Shown here: positions 20,460 through 29,316 of the stretch, in pieces | How positions within the stretch are numbered: position 1 is the first letter of the stretch | Layout of the letters: every line of letters starts with the position of its first letter | DNA from: a virus | DNA: 43,842 nucleotides | Virus record (IMG/VR): IMGVR_UViG_3300036860_000538 | Coordinates: 1 to 43,842 of that record | Reading direction: 5' to 3' (one strand) | Translations under genes and position numbers: made by a program | The notes under the pieces: model-generated | Database searches by the model: none | Told to the model about the DNA's origin: nothing | Seen by the model: the letters and a program-made list of their open reading frames with translations, nothing else

Positions 20460-22763
20460 TCATCCGACGATCGCTCCGCGGGACTGCAGGAACAGAAGCC
20501 CCTTGATCGTCGCCTGGACGCGACCGTTCACGTCGGGGGTGAATGTGATCGTGTGCAGGCCCTTCTGGATGGTGCCGTCGCCGTTACGCGTGAGGTATGG
20601 CGTTATGTCGAAGTCGTCGAGCACCGTCGCCGCCGCGCTCGCAACATTGCCATCGACCTTCACCTGCATCGCTCCCGGCGTCGTCGTTTCGTTGATCCCG
20701 GGGTTCACGGTGATCGTGTGGATGTGATCGGTGAGCGTCACGGAGTGGGTGTGCGCGATCGTGTGGCTGTGGTTGATGGAGTGCGTGTGCGGATGCGTAT
20801 GCGCGCCGTCCGCCGCCTGGCCCGTCATCGAGTGGTTGTGGGAGACCGTGACGCTGTGGTTGTGCGTCGTCGCGAAGGTATGGCTGTGCGTGACCTGATG
20901 AGCGTGATTCGTGCTCTCCGTCCCGGTGCTGGCCGTCGACCCGACGATGTCTGCCGGGACCGTCGCGGAGTGGTCGTGGCTGACCGTCGACGGTGAGTGA
21001 ACGTGCAGCGTGAGCTGGTTGCCCGACGTCGGCGTGGCCGAATCCGTCGAGCCAGGTGCGACGCTGGTCGTCGAGGCCGAGGGTGCTGCGGTGTCTGTCT
21101 GCGTGTGCTGGTGCGCGCCCTCAGTGGTGTTGTACTGCGTCGACGTCGTCGCATCGGTGCCGCTCGTCGACGAGCTCGAAGCCCCCGACGTGACCGTCGT
21201 CCCGCCGCCGGCGGCAGCCGTTGCCGTGCTTTCGTACATGCGGTACGGCTTGACGCGCATTCGCAGCTTGAGCGAGAGGACCGAGAGCGCCTCGAGCGGG
21301 ATCTCGATGTTGCGGGAGTACGGGAAGGTCGCGGTCAGGTTGTCCTCGAAGCTGTCGGGCCCGTAGAGCGTCGTCGCGCCGTCGGGCTGGCCCTCGTACT
21401 TCCGCACCCGATCGGCGACGCTCACCGATCGCGACGTCAGCGCCGCGAGCTCGACGTTCGCGACCGTCACCTCGAAGGACTCGGGGTCCTGCATGTCGCC
21501 GTACTTGAGGGCGACGATGCGGTCCTTCGTCGTGATCCCGAGCTCGGGATCCCAGACGTTCACCTTGTCGTACAGGTGCAGCCGCTCGAACGACTCGGTC
21601 GTGTAGATCCGCGCGAGGTCGTGGACGCGGATCTCGTGGCTCACCCGCGGGAGCTTCGCGGTCTCGAGGTACACGCGCGCCGCACGGACGAGCGCATCCG
21701 AGGTCTCATGACTCTTGTCGACGAGCGTCCCGCCGATCGTGCCGTAGGTGCCGACGGTGTCATCGGCGATGAGGTACTCGGCGTGGACGTAGTCGAGCGT
21801 CGGGGCGCCGGCCGGCGGCGTGTAGTTGTTCACCTTCGATCGCAGCTGCCGCTCATTCACGCCCTGCTCCCAGTTGGCAGTGTCATCGGTCGCGCCGAAG
21901 AGGACATTCAGCGCCCGCGATCGCGTGTCTTTTGCATCGATCCCGTCCGGCAGGGCGTTGCCCGCGGCGGTCCAGCCCTTGTAGCGGCTGTAGAGGTCGG
22001 TGATCGTGAGCGTCGCGCGCTGACCGACCACGCCGGCGTTCGCGAGGGTCGCCGGCTGGGCGGTGAGCTTGTCGGCGGAGGGCCGGATCTGGGGACGCCC
22101 TTCCCCGCGACCGAGCGGATAAAGCTTCGTGACCACCGGCTGCGTCTCGGTCGTCTTGGCCATGCCGCGCAGGTTGAATCCGCGGACGATGCGCTGACCG
22201 ATGTCCTGCCCGGGGTCAGCGCGCAGGTTCAGCTTGCGCTGGGCAGGGTTGCCGCCGACAGGATCGACGGAGATGAAGCCGCCGACGACGTTGCGGACCT
22301 CCCAGCACGCCCGCATGACGTTTACGTTCGCTGCCCGGATCGTGATGACCTTGTCGAGCGAGGCATCGACCGTCCCGAGGCTCACGCGGGCGACCGACTG
22401 GAACGCGAGCAGGGCGGTGAGGATGTTCGTCACCGACTGATTCGTGTAGATCTGCTCGTCATAGATCAGATCGTCCTGGAGCACGCAGCCGTAGCCCTCC
22501 AGCTTCACCATCGCCGTCGTGCCCTCGTCCTCACGACGTTCCTGCACCGGCGCGATCCGGAAGAGGTCGATGAGCTCGTCGAGGTCGTTGAAGATCCAGG
22601 CCTCGCGGAACGGGACGATCGAGCTCCACTTCGAATCGTCGCGCGGGAGCATGAACGAGCCCATCGGGGCCGCGTTCACCTGCTCGTCGTAACTCACCCG
22701 ATATGCCCGCTCGAGGATCTCGATGAGCGTCTGGTCGACCGGGCTGTGGATCTCGACACGCAC
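20460..22763 (-). CDS. Tail tip/fibre protein with His-x-His needle
   Basis: 767 residues from GTG 22763. Residues 1-430 resemble the baseplate-hub type proteins of siphophages of GC-rich Gram-positive hosts (WIFNDLDELIDLFRIAPVQ, VLQDDLIYDEQIYTNQSVTNILTALLAFQ, VHAEYLIADD, RIYTTESFERLHLYDKVNVWDPELG). Residues 430-545 are a linker. Residues 549-686 are Thr/Ser-rich with about 13 HxH motifs (HQH, HVH, HDH, HTHPHTH and so on). Residues 687-767 are a small C-terminal beta domain. HxH repeats in T4 gp37 coordinate iron along a trimeric needle, so a metal-stiffened receptor-contact fibre is likely. It follows the Dit gene, as expected for the distal tail. Confidence 0.7.
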   Translation of the reverse strand: MRVEIHSPVDQTLIEILERAYRVSYDEQVNAAPMGSFMLPRDDSKWSSIVPFREAWIFNDLDELIDLFRIAPVQERREDEGTTAMVKLEGYGCVLQDDLIYDEQIYTNQSVTNILTALLAFQSVARVSLGTVDASLDKVITIRAANVNVMRACWEVRNVVGGFISVDPVGGNPAQRKLNLRADPGQDIGQRIVRGFNLRGMAKTTETQPVVTKLYPLGRGEGRPQIRPSADKLTAQPATLANAGVVGQRATLTITDLYSRYKGWTAAGNALPDGIDAKDTRSRALNVLFGATDDTANWEQGVNERQLRSKVNNYTPPAGAPTLDYVHAEYLIADDTVGTYGTIGGTLVDKSHETSDALVRAARVYLETAKLPRVSHEIRVHDLARIYTTESFERLHLYDKVNVWDPELGITTKDRIVALKYGDMQDPESFEVTVANVELAALTSRSVSVADRVRKYEGQPDGATTLYGPDSFEDNLTATFPYSRNIEIPLEALSVLSLKLRMRVKPYRMYESTATAAAGGGTTVTSGASSSSTSGTDATTSTQYNTTEGAHQHTQTDTAAPSASTTSVAPGSTDSATPTSGNQLTLHVHSPSTVSHDHSATVPADIVGSTASTGTESTNHAHQVTHSHTFATTHNHSVTVSHNHSMTGQAADGAHTHPHTHSINHSHTIAHTHSVTLTDHIHTITVNPGINETTTPGAMQVKVDGNVASAAATVLDDFDITPYLTRNGDGTIQKGLHTITFTPDVNGRVQATIKGLLFLQSRGAIVG

Positions 22764-22765
22764 GC

Positions 22766-22987
22766 CTAGTCCTTGTGCTCGTGCGGCGGCGCGACAGGGA
22801 TCTCCCGGCTATCGATCGAAACGACCCGCGTCCAGGGCACGCTGCGGACGTCGCGCCGACTGTCGCGCGTCTCACCGACGAAGCTCAGGAGGCGGTCCTC
22901 GAGTACGAGATCGATGAAGCGCTCGCCCTGGCCGATCTCGACGATCTCGTCGGGCTCGCGGAGCGTGACCGTCGTGTGGGGCGACAT
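22766..22987 (-). CDS. Small tail-region protein
   Basis: 73 residues (MSPHTTVTLREPDEIVEIGQGERFIDLVLEDRLLSFVGETRDSRRDVRSVPWTRVVSIDSREIP...). Beta-rich, TGATG coupling upstream. Position between Dit and the fibre protein suggests a tail-tip accessory. No family recognised. Confidence 0.6.
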   Translation of the reverse strand: MSPHTTVTLREPDEIVEIGQGERFIDLVLEDRLLSFVGETRDSRRDVRSVPWTRVVSIDSREIPVAPPHEHKD

Positions 22988-23214
22988 CAGGTCACCACCC
23001 GCTGGGGCGTCACGGTGATGTCACCGCCGTCATCGTTGACGCGGATGACGCGACCCTGGATGACGATCGAGCCACCGGCGCCGACGTCGGCGAGGATCGC
23101 GGCGGCGAGGGCCTTCCGCGCCTGATCGCGCGCCGCGGCCGCCGTGCGGTAGGTCACCTCGGTCGTCTGGACGTCCTGGGCGAGGAGCTTGTATTGCGCG
23201 TCGGTCAGCGCCAT
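22987..23214 (-). CDS. Small tail-region protein
   Basis: 75 residues from ATG 23214 (AGGAGG upstream). Helical N-terminus (LTDAQYKLLAQDVQTTEVTYRTAAAARDQARKALAAAILAD) and a beta hairpin end (GSIVIQGRVIRVNDDGGDITVTPQRVV). A perfect parS-like palindrome (23232-23245) lies just upstream of its ribosome binding site. Function unknown. Confidence 0.6.
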   Translation of the reverse strand: MALTDAQYKLLAQDVQTTEVTYRTAAAARDQARKALAAAILADVGAGGSIVIQGRVIRVNDDGGDITVTPQRVVT

Positions 23215-23249
23215 TCCTTGGCCTCCTTTTCGTTCCTTGAGGAACGCAA

Positions 23250-26200
23250 CTAGATCCACCGGTTCCGGAAGGTCGTCTTGAGCGCCTTGATGTTCGCGGC
23301 CGCGATGCCGCCGATGACGATCTCGTTGCGCTGATTGGGGATGAGCACCGGCCACTTCGAGCCATTGAGAACGCCGGACATCGAGATCCCGCCATTGAGG
23401 TACGCGCGAAAGGCCGCGGTGTCGATCTTGAGCACGTCGTTGAGCGCGAGCGTCCCGTTCCAGGTGAAGACGTTGCCGCCCGCATCGGTGACGGTGAGGT
23501 TGCCGGTATAGGCGCCGCCGGCAGTCAGCTCGATCACCGGGTATGTCCAGTAGCTGCCGCCGACGTCGACATGGAGCGTGCCGCTTGCGTAGTCCTCGAC
23601 CACCGCCGCGCCATCGAAGCGATAGACGACCGACTCGTACGCCTCGTCCTGCTGCGCATATGGGTTCTGCACGCTCGTCGTCACCTGCGCGGCGGTTACC
23701 CCCGCCTTGAGATGGCGATCGATGCCGACGGCGCCGTCCGTCTGCTGGGCCCCGCCGTTCGCGTCGTAGCCCAGGGCACTGGTCGGCGTGCCGGCGATCG
23801 GCATCTTTGCCTCGGGCGTCACGTTCGTATACGTCGCCACGGCCCCACCGTTCTTCGCGACCTGCATCTCAAGCCCGACGGCAGCCGAGTGGCGGATGCC
23901 GATGACGAGCGAATCGCCCGCGGCGAACGCGGTAGCGCCGCCGTCGTTGACCGACGATGTGACAGCAGCGCGTGTCTTGTAGAAGTAGATCCGGCCGTCA
24001 GCGCTCCCCAGGTAGAGCTCCAGCACGTTGCTCGCGTCGACTCGGTACTGCCAGAGCGTGCGGAAGGCTGGGCCGCCGTTGTTGGCATGATCGGGGCGGA
24101 GCGCGACGGTCCGCCCAAAGTCGGCCACGTCGAAGCCGCTCTCCAGCGTCTCGGTGTCGGAGGAGGCGGTGCGCGAGCCGGTCGCGACGTAGGCGAGAGC
24201 GGAGGGGTCGGCGTTCAGCGTGTCGTACGCCTTCTGCTCGAAGCCGACGTTGTCGAAGCGGACGGTGATGACCTGAGCGACCGTCGCGAGCATGAGACGG
24301 AGCTCGCAGAACGCCGTCGTCGGCTGCGTCTGCACCGTCGCGGATAGCGTCGTCCAATCTGCGGCGGCCGTTGCGGTGGCCCACTCCGAGTCGAGAACGA
24401 GCGCCCCGCCGGAGGTGAACTCGATCACACGCAGGGCGACCCGTCCTCCGCCTGCGAGGGGGCCGCCCAGAAGCAGGATGCGCGCCGAGAATGTGTATTT
24501 GGTGCTCGCAGAGACGGGCGTGGCATTCACGCCGGAGTTCTGGCCCCAGAATCCATTCTTGTTCCCGGTGCCGCTATGCCGGATGCCGATGCTCTTCGAT
24601 CCGGCGAAGAAAGCCGACTCGCTGACGAAGTAGCTCGATCTCCCCAAGTCGTTGACCGTCGTATACGAGAGCGTCAGGCCGGTCCGGTTCGCCGCGATCG
24701 AGAACGAGACCGGATCCGTGCCGGTTCCACCGAATGCGAGAGCGTTCGAACCGGTCATCTGCACGGCGGCTCGTCCGAAGGTGAGCGCGCCATCGGAGAT
24801 TGTCTGCGCCCCCGATGTTTGAACTTGCGCTGCGATATTGCCAGCGCTCGTCCCGGTCGAGCAGGCATGGCGACGCGCGGTCACGGAGGTGCCGGAGATT
24901 GTCCAGGCGAACCAGACCCACGTGCCGGCGGAGAGCGCGTCGGCGACCGAGTAGACGGTGCTGGTGCTTCCGGCGACCCGCTTCTTGAGGTAGAACGTCG
25001 CGCCGTCATGCTCGATCGCGATCCAGTTGCTTGCGTCGACCCATCTGATGTAGACGGTCGTCGTTCCCCCCGCGGCCCAGACGAAGTGGAACTGCGACGG
25101 ATCGACGAAGTTTCGCCACTCGTTGGATGGCGGACCGACGAGCATCCTGTTCGTCGCCGCATCCGGGTTGGTCGCGACATTGGCTGCGAGAGTGAACGTC
25201 GAGCCGGTCTCGACCGCCCATTCGTTGAGCGTCGCGAGATTCTCCTTCAGACCGTAGACGCCACTAGAGAGCGCCGACTCGAAGTCGCCGTTGTCGACCT
25301 TGTTCGTCGTCGCCTCAAAGATCGCGAGCCCCTTGTTGCCGAGGATCTGCTGATCGGCGGCGGACCACGCGGCGGGAGCGGCGGTCTGCTGCTTCACGCG
25401 GAGGGCTGTCCAAAACCCGATGCCGGCGGCCTGCAACTGCATGTAGACGCGGCACAAACGCGCATTACCGGGAGCGACTTGGTTCGCGAGAGTGTATTCG
25501 GTCCAGGCCGACTGCGTCGCCTGTGCGAGCGGGCCGACCTCGGAGATGAGCTGGTTGCCGGCGTCGTACCACTGCACGGCGACGTACAACTGCGCAACGC
25601 CGTCGCCCTTAGCCTGGATCGCGAACGAGTACGACTTGCCGGCCTCGATCGAGAACTGCTGAAATGATTGCTGGCCCGACGCGGTCGCGATGAGACGAAG
25701 GGAGAACCCGGTCACGCTCGTCGCATCGGTAACGCGCGAGGCGTTCGCGTGCAGCGTCCACTCCGAGCCGACCGCGACGACGAACCCGCCGTTCTTGACG
25801 AGATTCCACCCGAGGCGCTCGGGGATCTGGCGATAGGCGGAGAAGCCGGAGAGCGTCGCGCTGCCACCCTGCACGACGTACTGACCAGTCGAGTACGCGA
25901 ACGGATCGTTGCAACGCAGCGTGAGTCGCAGGCGACCTGCGCTCGGCAGGTACTCCGGGAACGGGCCGTCGATGAGCTTCGCGAGCCAGTACTTGTCGGG
26001 CTCGCTATCGAAGACGAGCTGCTTGAAGCCCTTGTCGCCGGAGACCTCGTTCGTCGGGTCGAAGAGATCCGCGAGCGCGCGCATCTGCACATCAGTCCCC
26101 GCGGTGTTCGTATTGTCGCCGGAGATCAGGTCGAGCTCGATCGCGCGCTCGTCGAGCTCCGTGCCGAAGTCCCACGTGCCCGGACGTGGACCGGCGACGA

Positions 26201-26315
26201 CGCGACGGCGACGATGGATCGGCGTGAGGCCGATGCGCCGGTCTAGCAGGATCACGTTGCCCTTCGCCGAGTCGCCCGGATCGACCGTGTCGTAGGTGAA
26301 TCCGGCCTTGCTCAT
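23250..26315 (-). CDS. Evolved distal tail protein (Dit) with inserted carbohydrate-binding-like modules
   Basis: 1021 residues. The first about 150 (RRIGLTPIHRRRRVVAGPRPGTWDFGTELDERAIELDLISGD..., LADLFDPTNEVSGDKGFKQLVFDSEPDKYWLAKL...LRLTLRCNDPFAYS) and the last about 110 (YPVIELTAGGAYTGNLTVTDAGGNVFTWNGTLALNDVLKIDT ... WPVLIPNQRNEIVIGG) are the two halves of the siphophage Dit/Sipho_tail fold. Between them lie about 750 residues of beta-sandwich text, including NLVKNGGFVVAVGSEW and jelly-roll segments. Such evolved Dits carry sugar-binding modules for host attachment. It sits between tape measure and hub, the standard position. Confidence 0.75.
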   Translation of the reverse strand: MSKAGFTYDTVDPGDSAKGNVILLDRRIGLTPIHRRRRVVAGPRPGTWDFGTELDERAIELDLISGDNTNTAGTDVQMRALADLFDPTNEVSGDKGFKQLVFDSEPDKYWLAKLIDGPFPEYLPSAGRLRLTLRCNDPFAYSTGQYVVQGGSATLSGFSAYRQIPERLGWNLVKNGGFVVAVGSEWTLHANASRVTDATSVTGFSLRLIATASGQQSFQQFSIEAGKSYSFAIQAKGDGVAQLYVAVQWYDAGNQLISEVGPLAQATQSAWTEYTLANQVAPGNARLCRVYMQLQAAGIGFWTALRVKQQTAAPAAWSAADQQILGNKGLAIFEATTNKVDNGDFESALSSGVYGLKENLATLNEWAVETGSTFTLAANVATNPDAATNRMLVGPPSNEWRNFVDPSQFHFVWAAGGTTTVYIRWVDASNWIAIEHDGATFYLKKRVAGSTSTVYSVADALSAGTWVWFAWTISGTSVTARRHACSTGTSAGNIAAQVQTSGAQTISDGALTFGRAAVQMTGSNALAFGGTGTDPVSFSIAANRTGLTLSYTTVNDLGRSSYFVSESAFFAGSKSIGIRHSGTGNKNGFWGQNSGVNATPVSASTKYTFSARILLLGGPLAGGGRVALRVIEFTSGGALVLDSEWATATAAADWTTLSATVQTQPTTAFCELRLMLATVAQVITVRFDNVGFEQKAYDTLNADPSALAYVATGSRTASSDTETLESGFDVADFGRTVALRPDHANNGGPAFRTLWQYRVDASNVLELYLGSADGRIYFYKTRAAVTSSVNDGGATAFAAGDSLVIGIRHSAAVGLEMQVAKNGGAVATYTNVTPEAKMPIAGTPTSALGYDANGGAQQTDGAVGIDRHLKAGVTAAQVTTSVQNPYAQQDEAYESVVYRFDGAAVVEDYASGTLHVDVGGSYWTYPVIELTAGGAYTGNLTVTDAGGNVFTWNGTLALNDVLKIDTAAFRAYLNGGISMSGVLNGSKWPVLIPNQRNEIVIGGIAAANIKALKTTFRNRWI

Positions 26316-27667
26316 GCGAACGCGATCCCGAAGCGTCGCGAGACGTCGTTGTCCGAGCGCGCGTTCGCGCGCGCGAGCTCGCGGCCATCCACCTCAAGGC
26401 GACTGTCGAGCTGGATCACGATCGGACGATCGACGGCGGCGCTGGCGTTATCGCGCGCGCGGATGACCGCCTCGCCCTCGTGAAGTACTGCGAGCCCGGT
26501 GCGAGGCACATAGCGTGTGCCCTCCTGATAGACCGGGACGTAGCCCTCGTATCCGGCCGGGTAGCCATTCGGATTCGCGGCCGACGTCGCCGCGGCGCCG
26601 CCACCGCCCGAGAAGGCGCCGCTCACGAGATCCCAGAGCCGTTTGATGTTCTCGAGGAGGCCGAGGACCGCCTGGGCCTTCCCGAAAAAGAAGCCGAACA
26701 CCGGGATGTCGTTCAGCTTGCCGGTGCGCAGCGCGTAGACGAAGAGATCCCAGTGCTCGGCGACGACGTCCGCCGTCTCCTTCACCTGGATGAGCGCTTC
26801 GACGACGAGCACGAGTGCGCCCAGCACGAGGCCGCCCTTCACCAGCGTCGAGCCGAGCGACTGCCATCCACCGACATTGCTCGCGAGGCTTCCGGTGAGC
26901 TCGCCGAGCTTCGGCGTGACGGCGCCGATTGCCCCGCCGGCGAGCTGCATCCCCGAGCTGACTCCGGGCAGCAGGCCGATGAGACCCTGCGCCGGTCCGA
27001 GCGACGCGCCGATCGACTCCTTCCACTCATCGACGCTGTCCTTGACCTTGAAGATCGAGGCCGCGGTCGTCTTCCCGTAGACCTCGGCCTGGCCGCCGAA
27101 CTTCTGCTGCACCGCGGCGAAGAGCGCGGTCGCGTCGCTGCCTTTCTCGACGTTGATTCCGTACTTCGCGAGGACATTGACGTTCTCGTCGGTGACCTTG
27201 CCGAGCAGCTTCGACGCGACAATGAGGTCCATCCCGGTGCCGCGGGCCAGGTCGTAGGCGAGGGACTGTCGCTTGAGGCCTTCCTCGAGCGAGCCCGTCT
27301 GGGCGACGAGGAGCGCGAGCGAGTCGCGAGTCTGCGTGTCGGTGAAGGCAAGGTCCTGACCCTTACGGATCCGCTCCTCGATGATCGCGATGTTGTCTTC
27401 CCACGAATCGCCGGCATTCTCGACGGCCTGCTTCAGTTTGAGGACGTTCGCCTCGTCTTGGGCCGCGGCATTCGCGGCGTCCGAGAGCTCGCCAACGACC
27501 GAGCTCGCGAGGACGCCGCCGAAGATCCGCGCGGCGGTCGCGCCCTTGTTGAAGGTGCCCTGGAGCCGCCCGACTTTCTTCTCCGACTCATCCATGCCCT
27601 TGTCGAAGCGCGTCGAGTCGGTGAAGAGCTCGAAGACGCCGCGGCCGAGCGAGAGGACCTCGGTCAT
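26312..27667 (-). CDS. Tape measure protein (short)
   Basis: 451 residues. Helical N-terminus (GRGVFELFTDSTRFDKGMDESEKKVGRLQGTFNKGATAARIFGGVLASSVVGELSDAANAAAQDE) typical of tape measures, central hydrophobic spans (LGSTLVKGGLVLGALVLVVEALIQV), and a Gly-rich C-terminus with LHEGEAVIRARD. It follows the frameshifted chaperone gene. At roughly 0.15 nm per residue it predicts a tail near 65-70 nm, short for a siphophage. Confidence 0.75.
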   Translation of the reverse strand: MTEVLSLGRGVFELFTDSTRFDKGMDESEKKVGRLQGTFNKGATAARIFGGVLASSVVGELSDAANAAAQDEANVLKLKQAVENAGDSWEDNIAIIEERIRKGQDLAFTDTQTRDSLALLVAQTGSLEEGLKRQSLAYDLARGTGMDLIVASKLLGKVTDENVNVLAKYGINVEKGSDATALFAAVQQKFGGQAEVYGKTTAASIFKVKDSVDEWKESIGASLGPAQGLIGLLPGVSSGMQLAGGAIGAVTPKLGELTGSLASNVGGWQSLGSTLVKGGLVLGALVLVVEALIQVKETADVVAEHWDLFVYALRTGKLNDIPVFGFFFGKAQAVLGLLENIKRLWDLVSGAFSGGGGAAATSAANPNGYPAGYEGYVPVYQEGTRYVPRTGLAVLHEGEAVIRARDNASAAVDRPIVIQLDSRLEVDGRELARANARSDNDVSRRFGIAFA

Positions 27668-28068
27668 GTCTCACTGCCAGCGGCCGCGGGATCGACGGCC
27701 AGTCGGACGTCGGTCGCGAAAGCCAGCGCCTCGGCGCGCGTCGAGCGTCGCGGTCGTCCGTCCTGTGCCTCGCGCTCCCATCCACGCCAGATCGACCGTC
27801 GGTCGTCCGCTACGAATGCGGCGCTCCCGACGCCCGCCTCGAGCGCGCGGCGCATCGATTCCTCGGCCTGCAGCGGCGTGATGTTCTCGGCGAGGACGTC
27901 GAGCAGCTCGGTGCTCACGTCGAGCCACCGCTCGGGGTCGCCGCCGTAGAAGCGCTGGAGCCGAGCGACTGCGCGCCCAACAGCGTCTCCAGCGCCGCGC
28001 CGATCCCCATGTCCTTCGCGGCGGTCCGCAGCTGCGTCAGGCGCCGGCTGCGCACCGCGGAGCGCACG
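27664..28068 (-). CDS. Tail-assembly chaperone, -1 frame extension (gpT-like part)
   Basis: This frame has no stop from the slippery site at 28068 down to 27664. It reads ...ARLQRFYGGDPERWLDVSTELLDVLAENITPLQAEESMRRALEAG, clearly coding upstream of the only ATG-type start (27918). A -1 slip after codon 110 of the upstream frame would make a 244-residue fusion, as lambda gpGT. The domain should contact the tape measure or tail tube during assembly. Independent initiation at 27918 (84 residues) is also possible. Confidence 0.7.
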   Translation of the reverse strand, partial: RALRGAQPAPDAAADRREGHGDRRGAGDAVGRAVARLQRFYGGDPERWLDVSTELLDVLAENITPLQAEESMRRALEAGVGSAAFVADDRRSIWRGWEREAQDGRPRRSTRAEALAFATDVRLAVDPAAAGSET

Positions 28069-28397
28069 AAAAAAAGGTGCGCGAGGTCACCGAGCCGTTC
28101 CTCGTCGAGCCTCGCGATGAGCGTCTTCGGCGCCTCGGGGATGGCGATCAGCGCGAGCTCGCGCAGGCGCTTCACGAACTCGCGCTCGTCTGCCACGGTC
28201 GGGGCCTTCTTGCCCTCGAGGAAGTTCAGACGTTCCGCGAGGAATGCCACCCGCGACCGCTGTCGGAGCGTCAGGGCGCCGGCGCGGCGGAGCTCGTAGG
28301 TCTCCCCGTCCGGCGCCAGGCGTAGGAGATCCCCCGGTTGTGCGGAAAGCTCGACCGGATCGCTGCTAGCTGGGCTCGTCGCTCGGACCATGACCAT
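27915..28397 (-). CDS. Tail-assembly chaperone (gpG-like)
   Basis: 160 residues in the zero frame from ATG 28397 (ATG 28391 possible). LRRAGALTLRQRSRVAFLAERLNFLEGKKAPTVADEREFVKRLRELALIAIPEAP is typical of siphophage chaperones upstream of the tape measure. Contains the UUUUUUC slip site at codon 110. The C-terminus (QSLGSSASTAATPSGGST) is low complexity, as expected for the part replaced after frameshifting. Confidence 0.75.
   Translation of the reverse strand: MVMVRATSPASSDPVELSAQPGDLLRLAPDGETYELRRAGALTLRQRSRVAFLAERLNFLEGKKAPTVADEREFVKRLRELALIAIPEAPKTLIARLDEERLGDLAHLFFVRSAVRSRRLTQLRTAAKDMGIGAALETLLGAQSLGSSASTAATPSGGST
28068..28074 (-). promoter_or_regulatory. -1 ribosomal frameshift site U UUU UUC
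   Basis: On the minus strand the zero-frame codons are CTT TTT TTC, so the heptamer T TTT TTC fits X XXY YYZ exactly. Slipping by -1 moves from the gpG-like frame into the open frame of the next ORF. The location, between tail tube and tape measure, is the conserved place of this event in tailed phages. Confidence 0.75.
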
Positions 28398-28563
28398 TGG
28401 CCTCCGTCCTCACGTACTCGATCGCGATGCCGACGCGGGCGCAGAAGCGCCGGAGCTCCTCCATGCGCTCGCGCGCGCGCCGGCGGTGATAGGCCTCGAG
28501 GCGCTTGTGCTCGCGCGCGTCCCGATGGATCGCACGCGCCTCCTCCAGCGACGTCACGCTCAT
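28366..28563 (-). CDS. Small charged helical protein
   Basis: 65 residues (SVTSLEEARAIHRDAREHKRLEAYHRRRARERMEELRRFCARVGIAIEYVRTE...). Mostly one basic helix. Overlaps the tail tube stop and the start of the chaperone gene. Role unknown, perhaps a tail assembly accessory. Confidence 0.55.
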   Translation of the reverse strand: MSVTSLEEARAIHRDAREHKRLEAYHRRRARERMEELRRFCARVGIAIEYVRTEANGHGPSDEPS

Positions 28564-29132
28564 GACGTCGGGAGGTGGAGCTTGCCGAAGCCGAGGGTGT
28601 CGTCCTGGAGGGCGACGAACTGCAGCTTCAGACCGACCGGCTCACCCTTCCGGAAGACGAGCTCGATCGGACCGTTCTGGTAGACGATCGGCACGTCGAA
28701 CTGCAGGTTGCTCGCGCTGTCCGCGTAGGGCGAAAGCACGCCGCGGATGAGCAGCGCCCGAAGCGTGACGGCCTGACCCTCGAGGAGCTGGATCGTCTTT
28801 TCGGCCGGCGGGCCCACGACCGTGGTGATCGCGAGCTGGTTGAGAGCCGCCTGGAGCGCCTCGGCTGTCGCGTCCATGAGCGTGAGCTCGATGAGCAGGT
28901 CCTCCGTCGTGCGGAAGGCCTTGCGCGGACCGGTCGTGCCCGCCGAACGGATCCGCTCGACGCCGACCTCGTGTCGAACGACGAGGCCGTCCTCGGTGAA
29001 GTCCTTCGAGCCTCCGGCACCGAGCTTGATCCAGGTGCCCGCGGGGGCCACGTTGATGATCGGGAAGGCGGTTCCTACGGGCGCGAGGTACGCGTCGACG
29101 AGTCCCGCGAGGATCTCGAACGGAGCAGGCAT
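28560..29132 (-). CDS. Major tail tube protein
   Basis: 190 residues. VDAYLAPVGTAFPIINVAPAGTWIKLGAGGSKDFTEDGLVVRHEVGVERIRSAGTTGPRKAFRTTEDLLIELTLMDATAEALQAALNQ is the standard opening of the tail tube family (phage_tail_TTP-like), followed by beta strands and a QDDTLGFGKL close. Gene order (neck genes before, chaperones and tape measure after) agrees. Confidence 0.75.
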   Translation of the reverse strand: MPAPFEILAGLVDAYLAPVGTAFPIINVAPAGTWIKLGAGGSKDFTEDGLVVRHEVGVERIRSAGTTGPRKAFRTTEDLLIELTLMDATAEALQAALNQLAITTVVGPPAEKTIQLLEGQAVTLRALLIRGVLSPYADSASNLQFDVPIVYQNGPIELVFRKGEPVGLKLQFVALQDDTLGFGKLHLPTS

Positions 29133-29135
29133 CGG

Positions 29136-29306
29136 TTAGTCCTCCTCTGCCGGCGTCGCCGGCTCGTCTGCGTCCTCGAGCTCGGCACCGGCGTCGCGCA
29201 GCCGACGGATCTGCAGCTCGTCGAGCTCGACGGTCTCGCTCTTCTTGATCGAGAGGCCGTCGATCGCCATCTCGTCGCCGGGGCCCTTGAACGTCACGTG
29301 CCTCAT
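29136..29306 (-). CDS. Small acidic protein
   Basis: 56 residues from ATG 29306 with GGAGGAC upstream: MRHVTFKGPGDEMAIDGLSIKKSETVELDELQIRRLRDAGAELEDADEPATPAEED. The beta start followed by an LxELQIRRLRDAGA helix resembles small head-tail proteins with a peptide-like C-terminal acid tail. Ends three bases before the tail tube gene. Confidence 0.6.
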   Translation of the reverse strand: MRHVTFKGPGDEMAIDGLSIKKSETVELDELQIRRLRDAGAELEDADEPATPAEED

Positions 29307-29316
29307 GTCGTCCTCC

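Noticed and set aside
20997-22769. 590-residue plus-strand ORF
   Set aside because: Arg/Val/Asp-rich shadow of the tail fibre gene on the other strand; no start signal and no motif.
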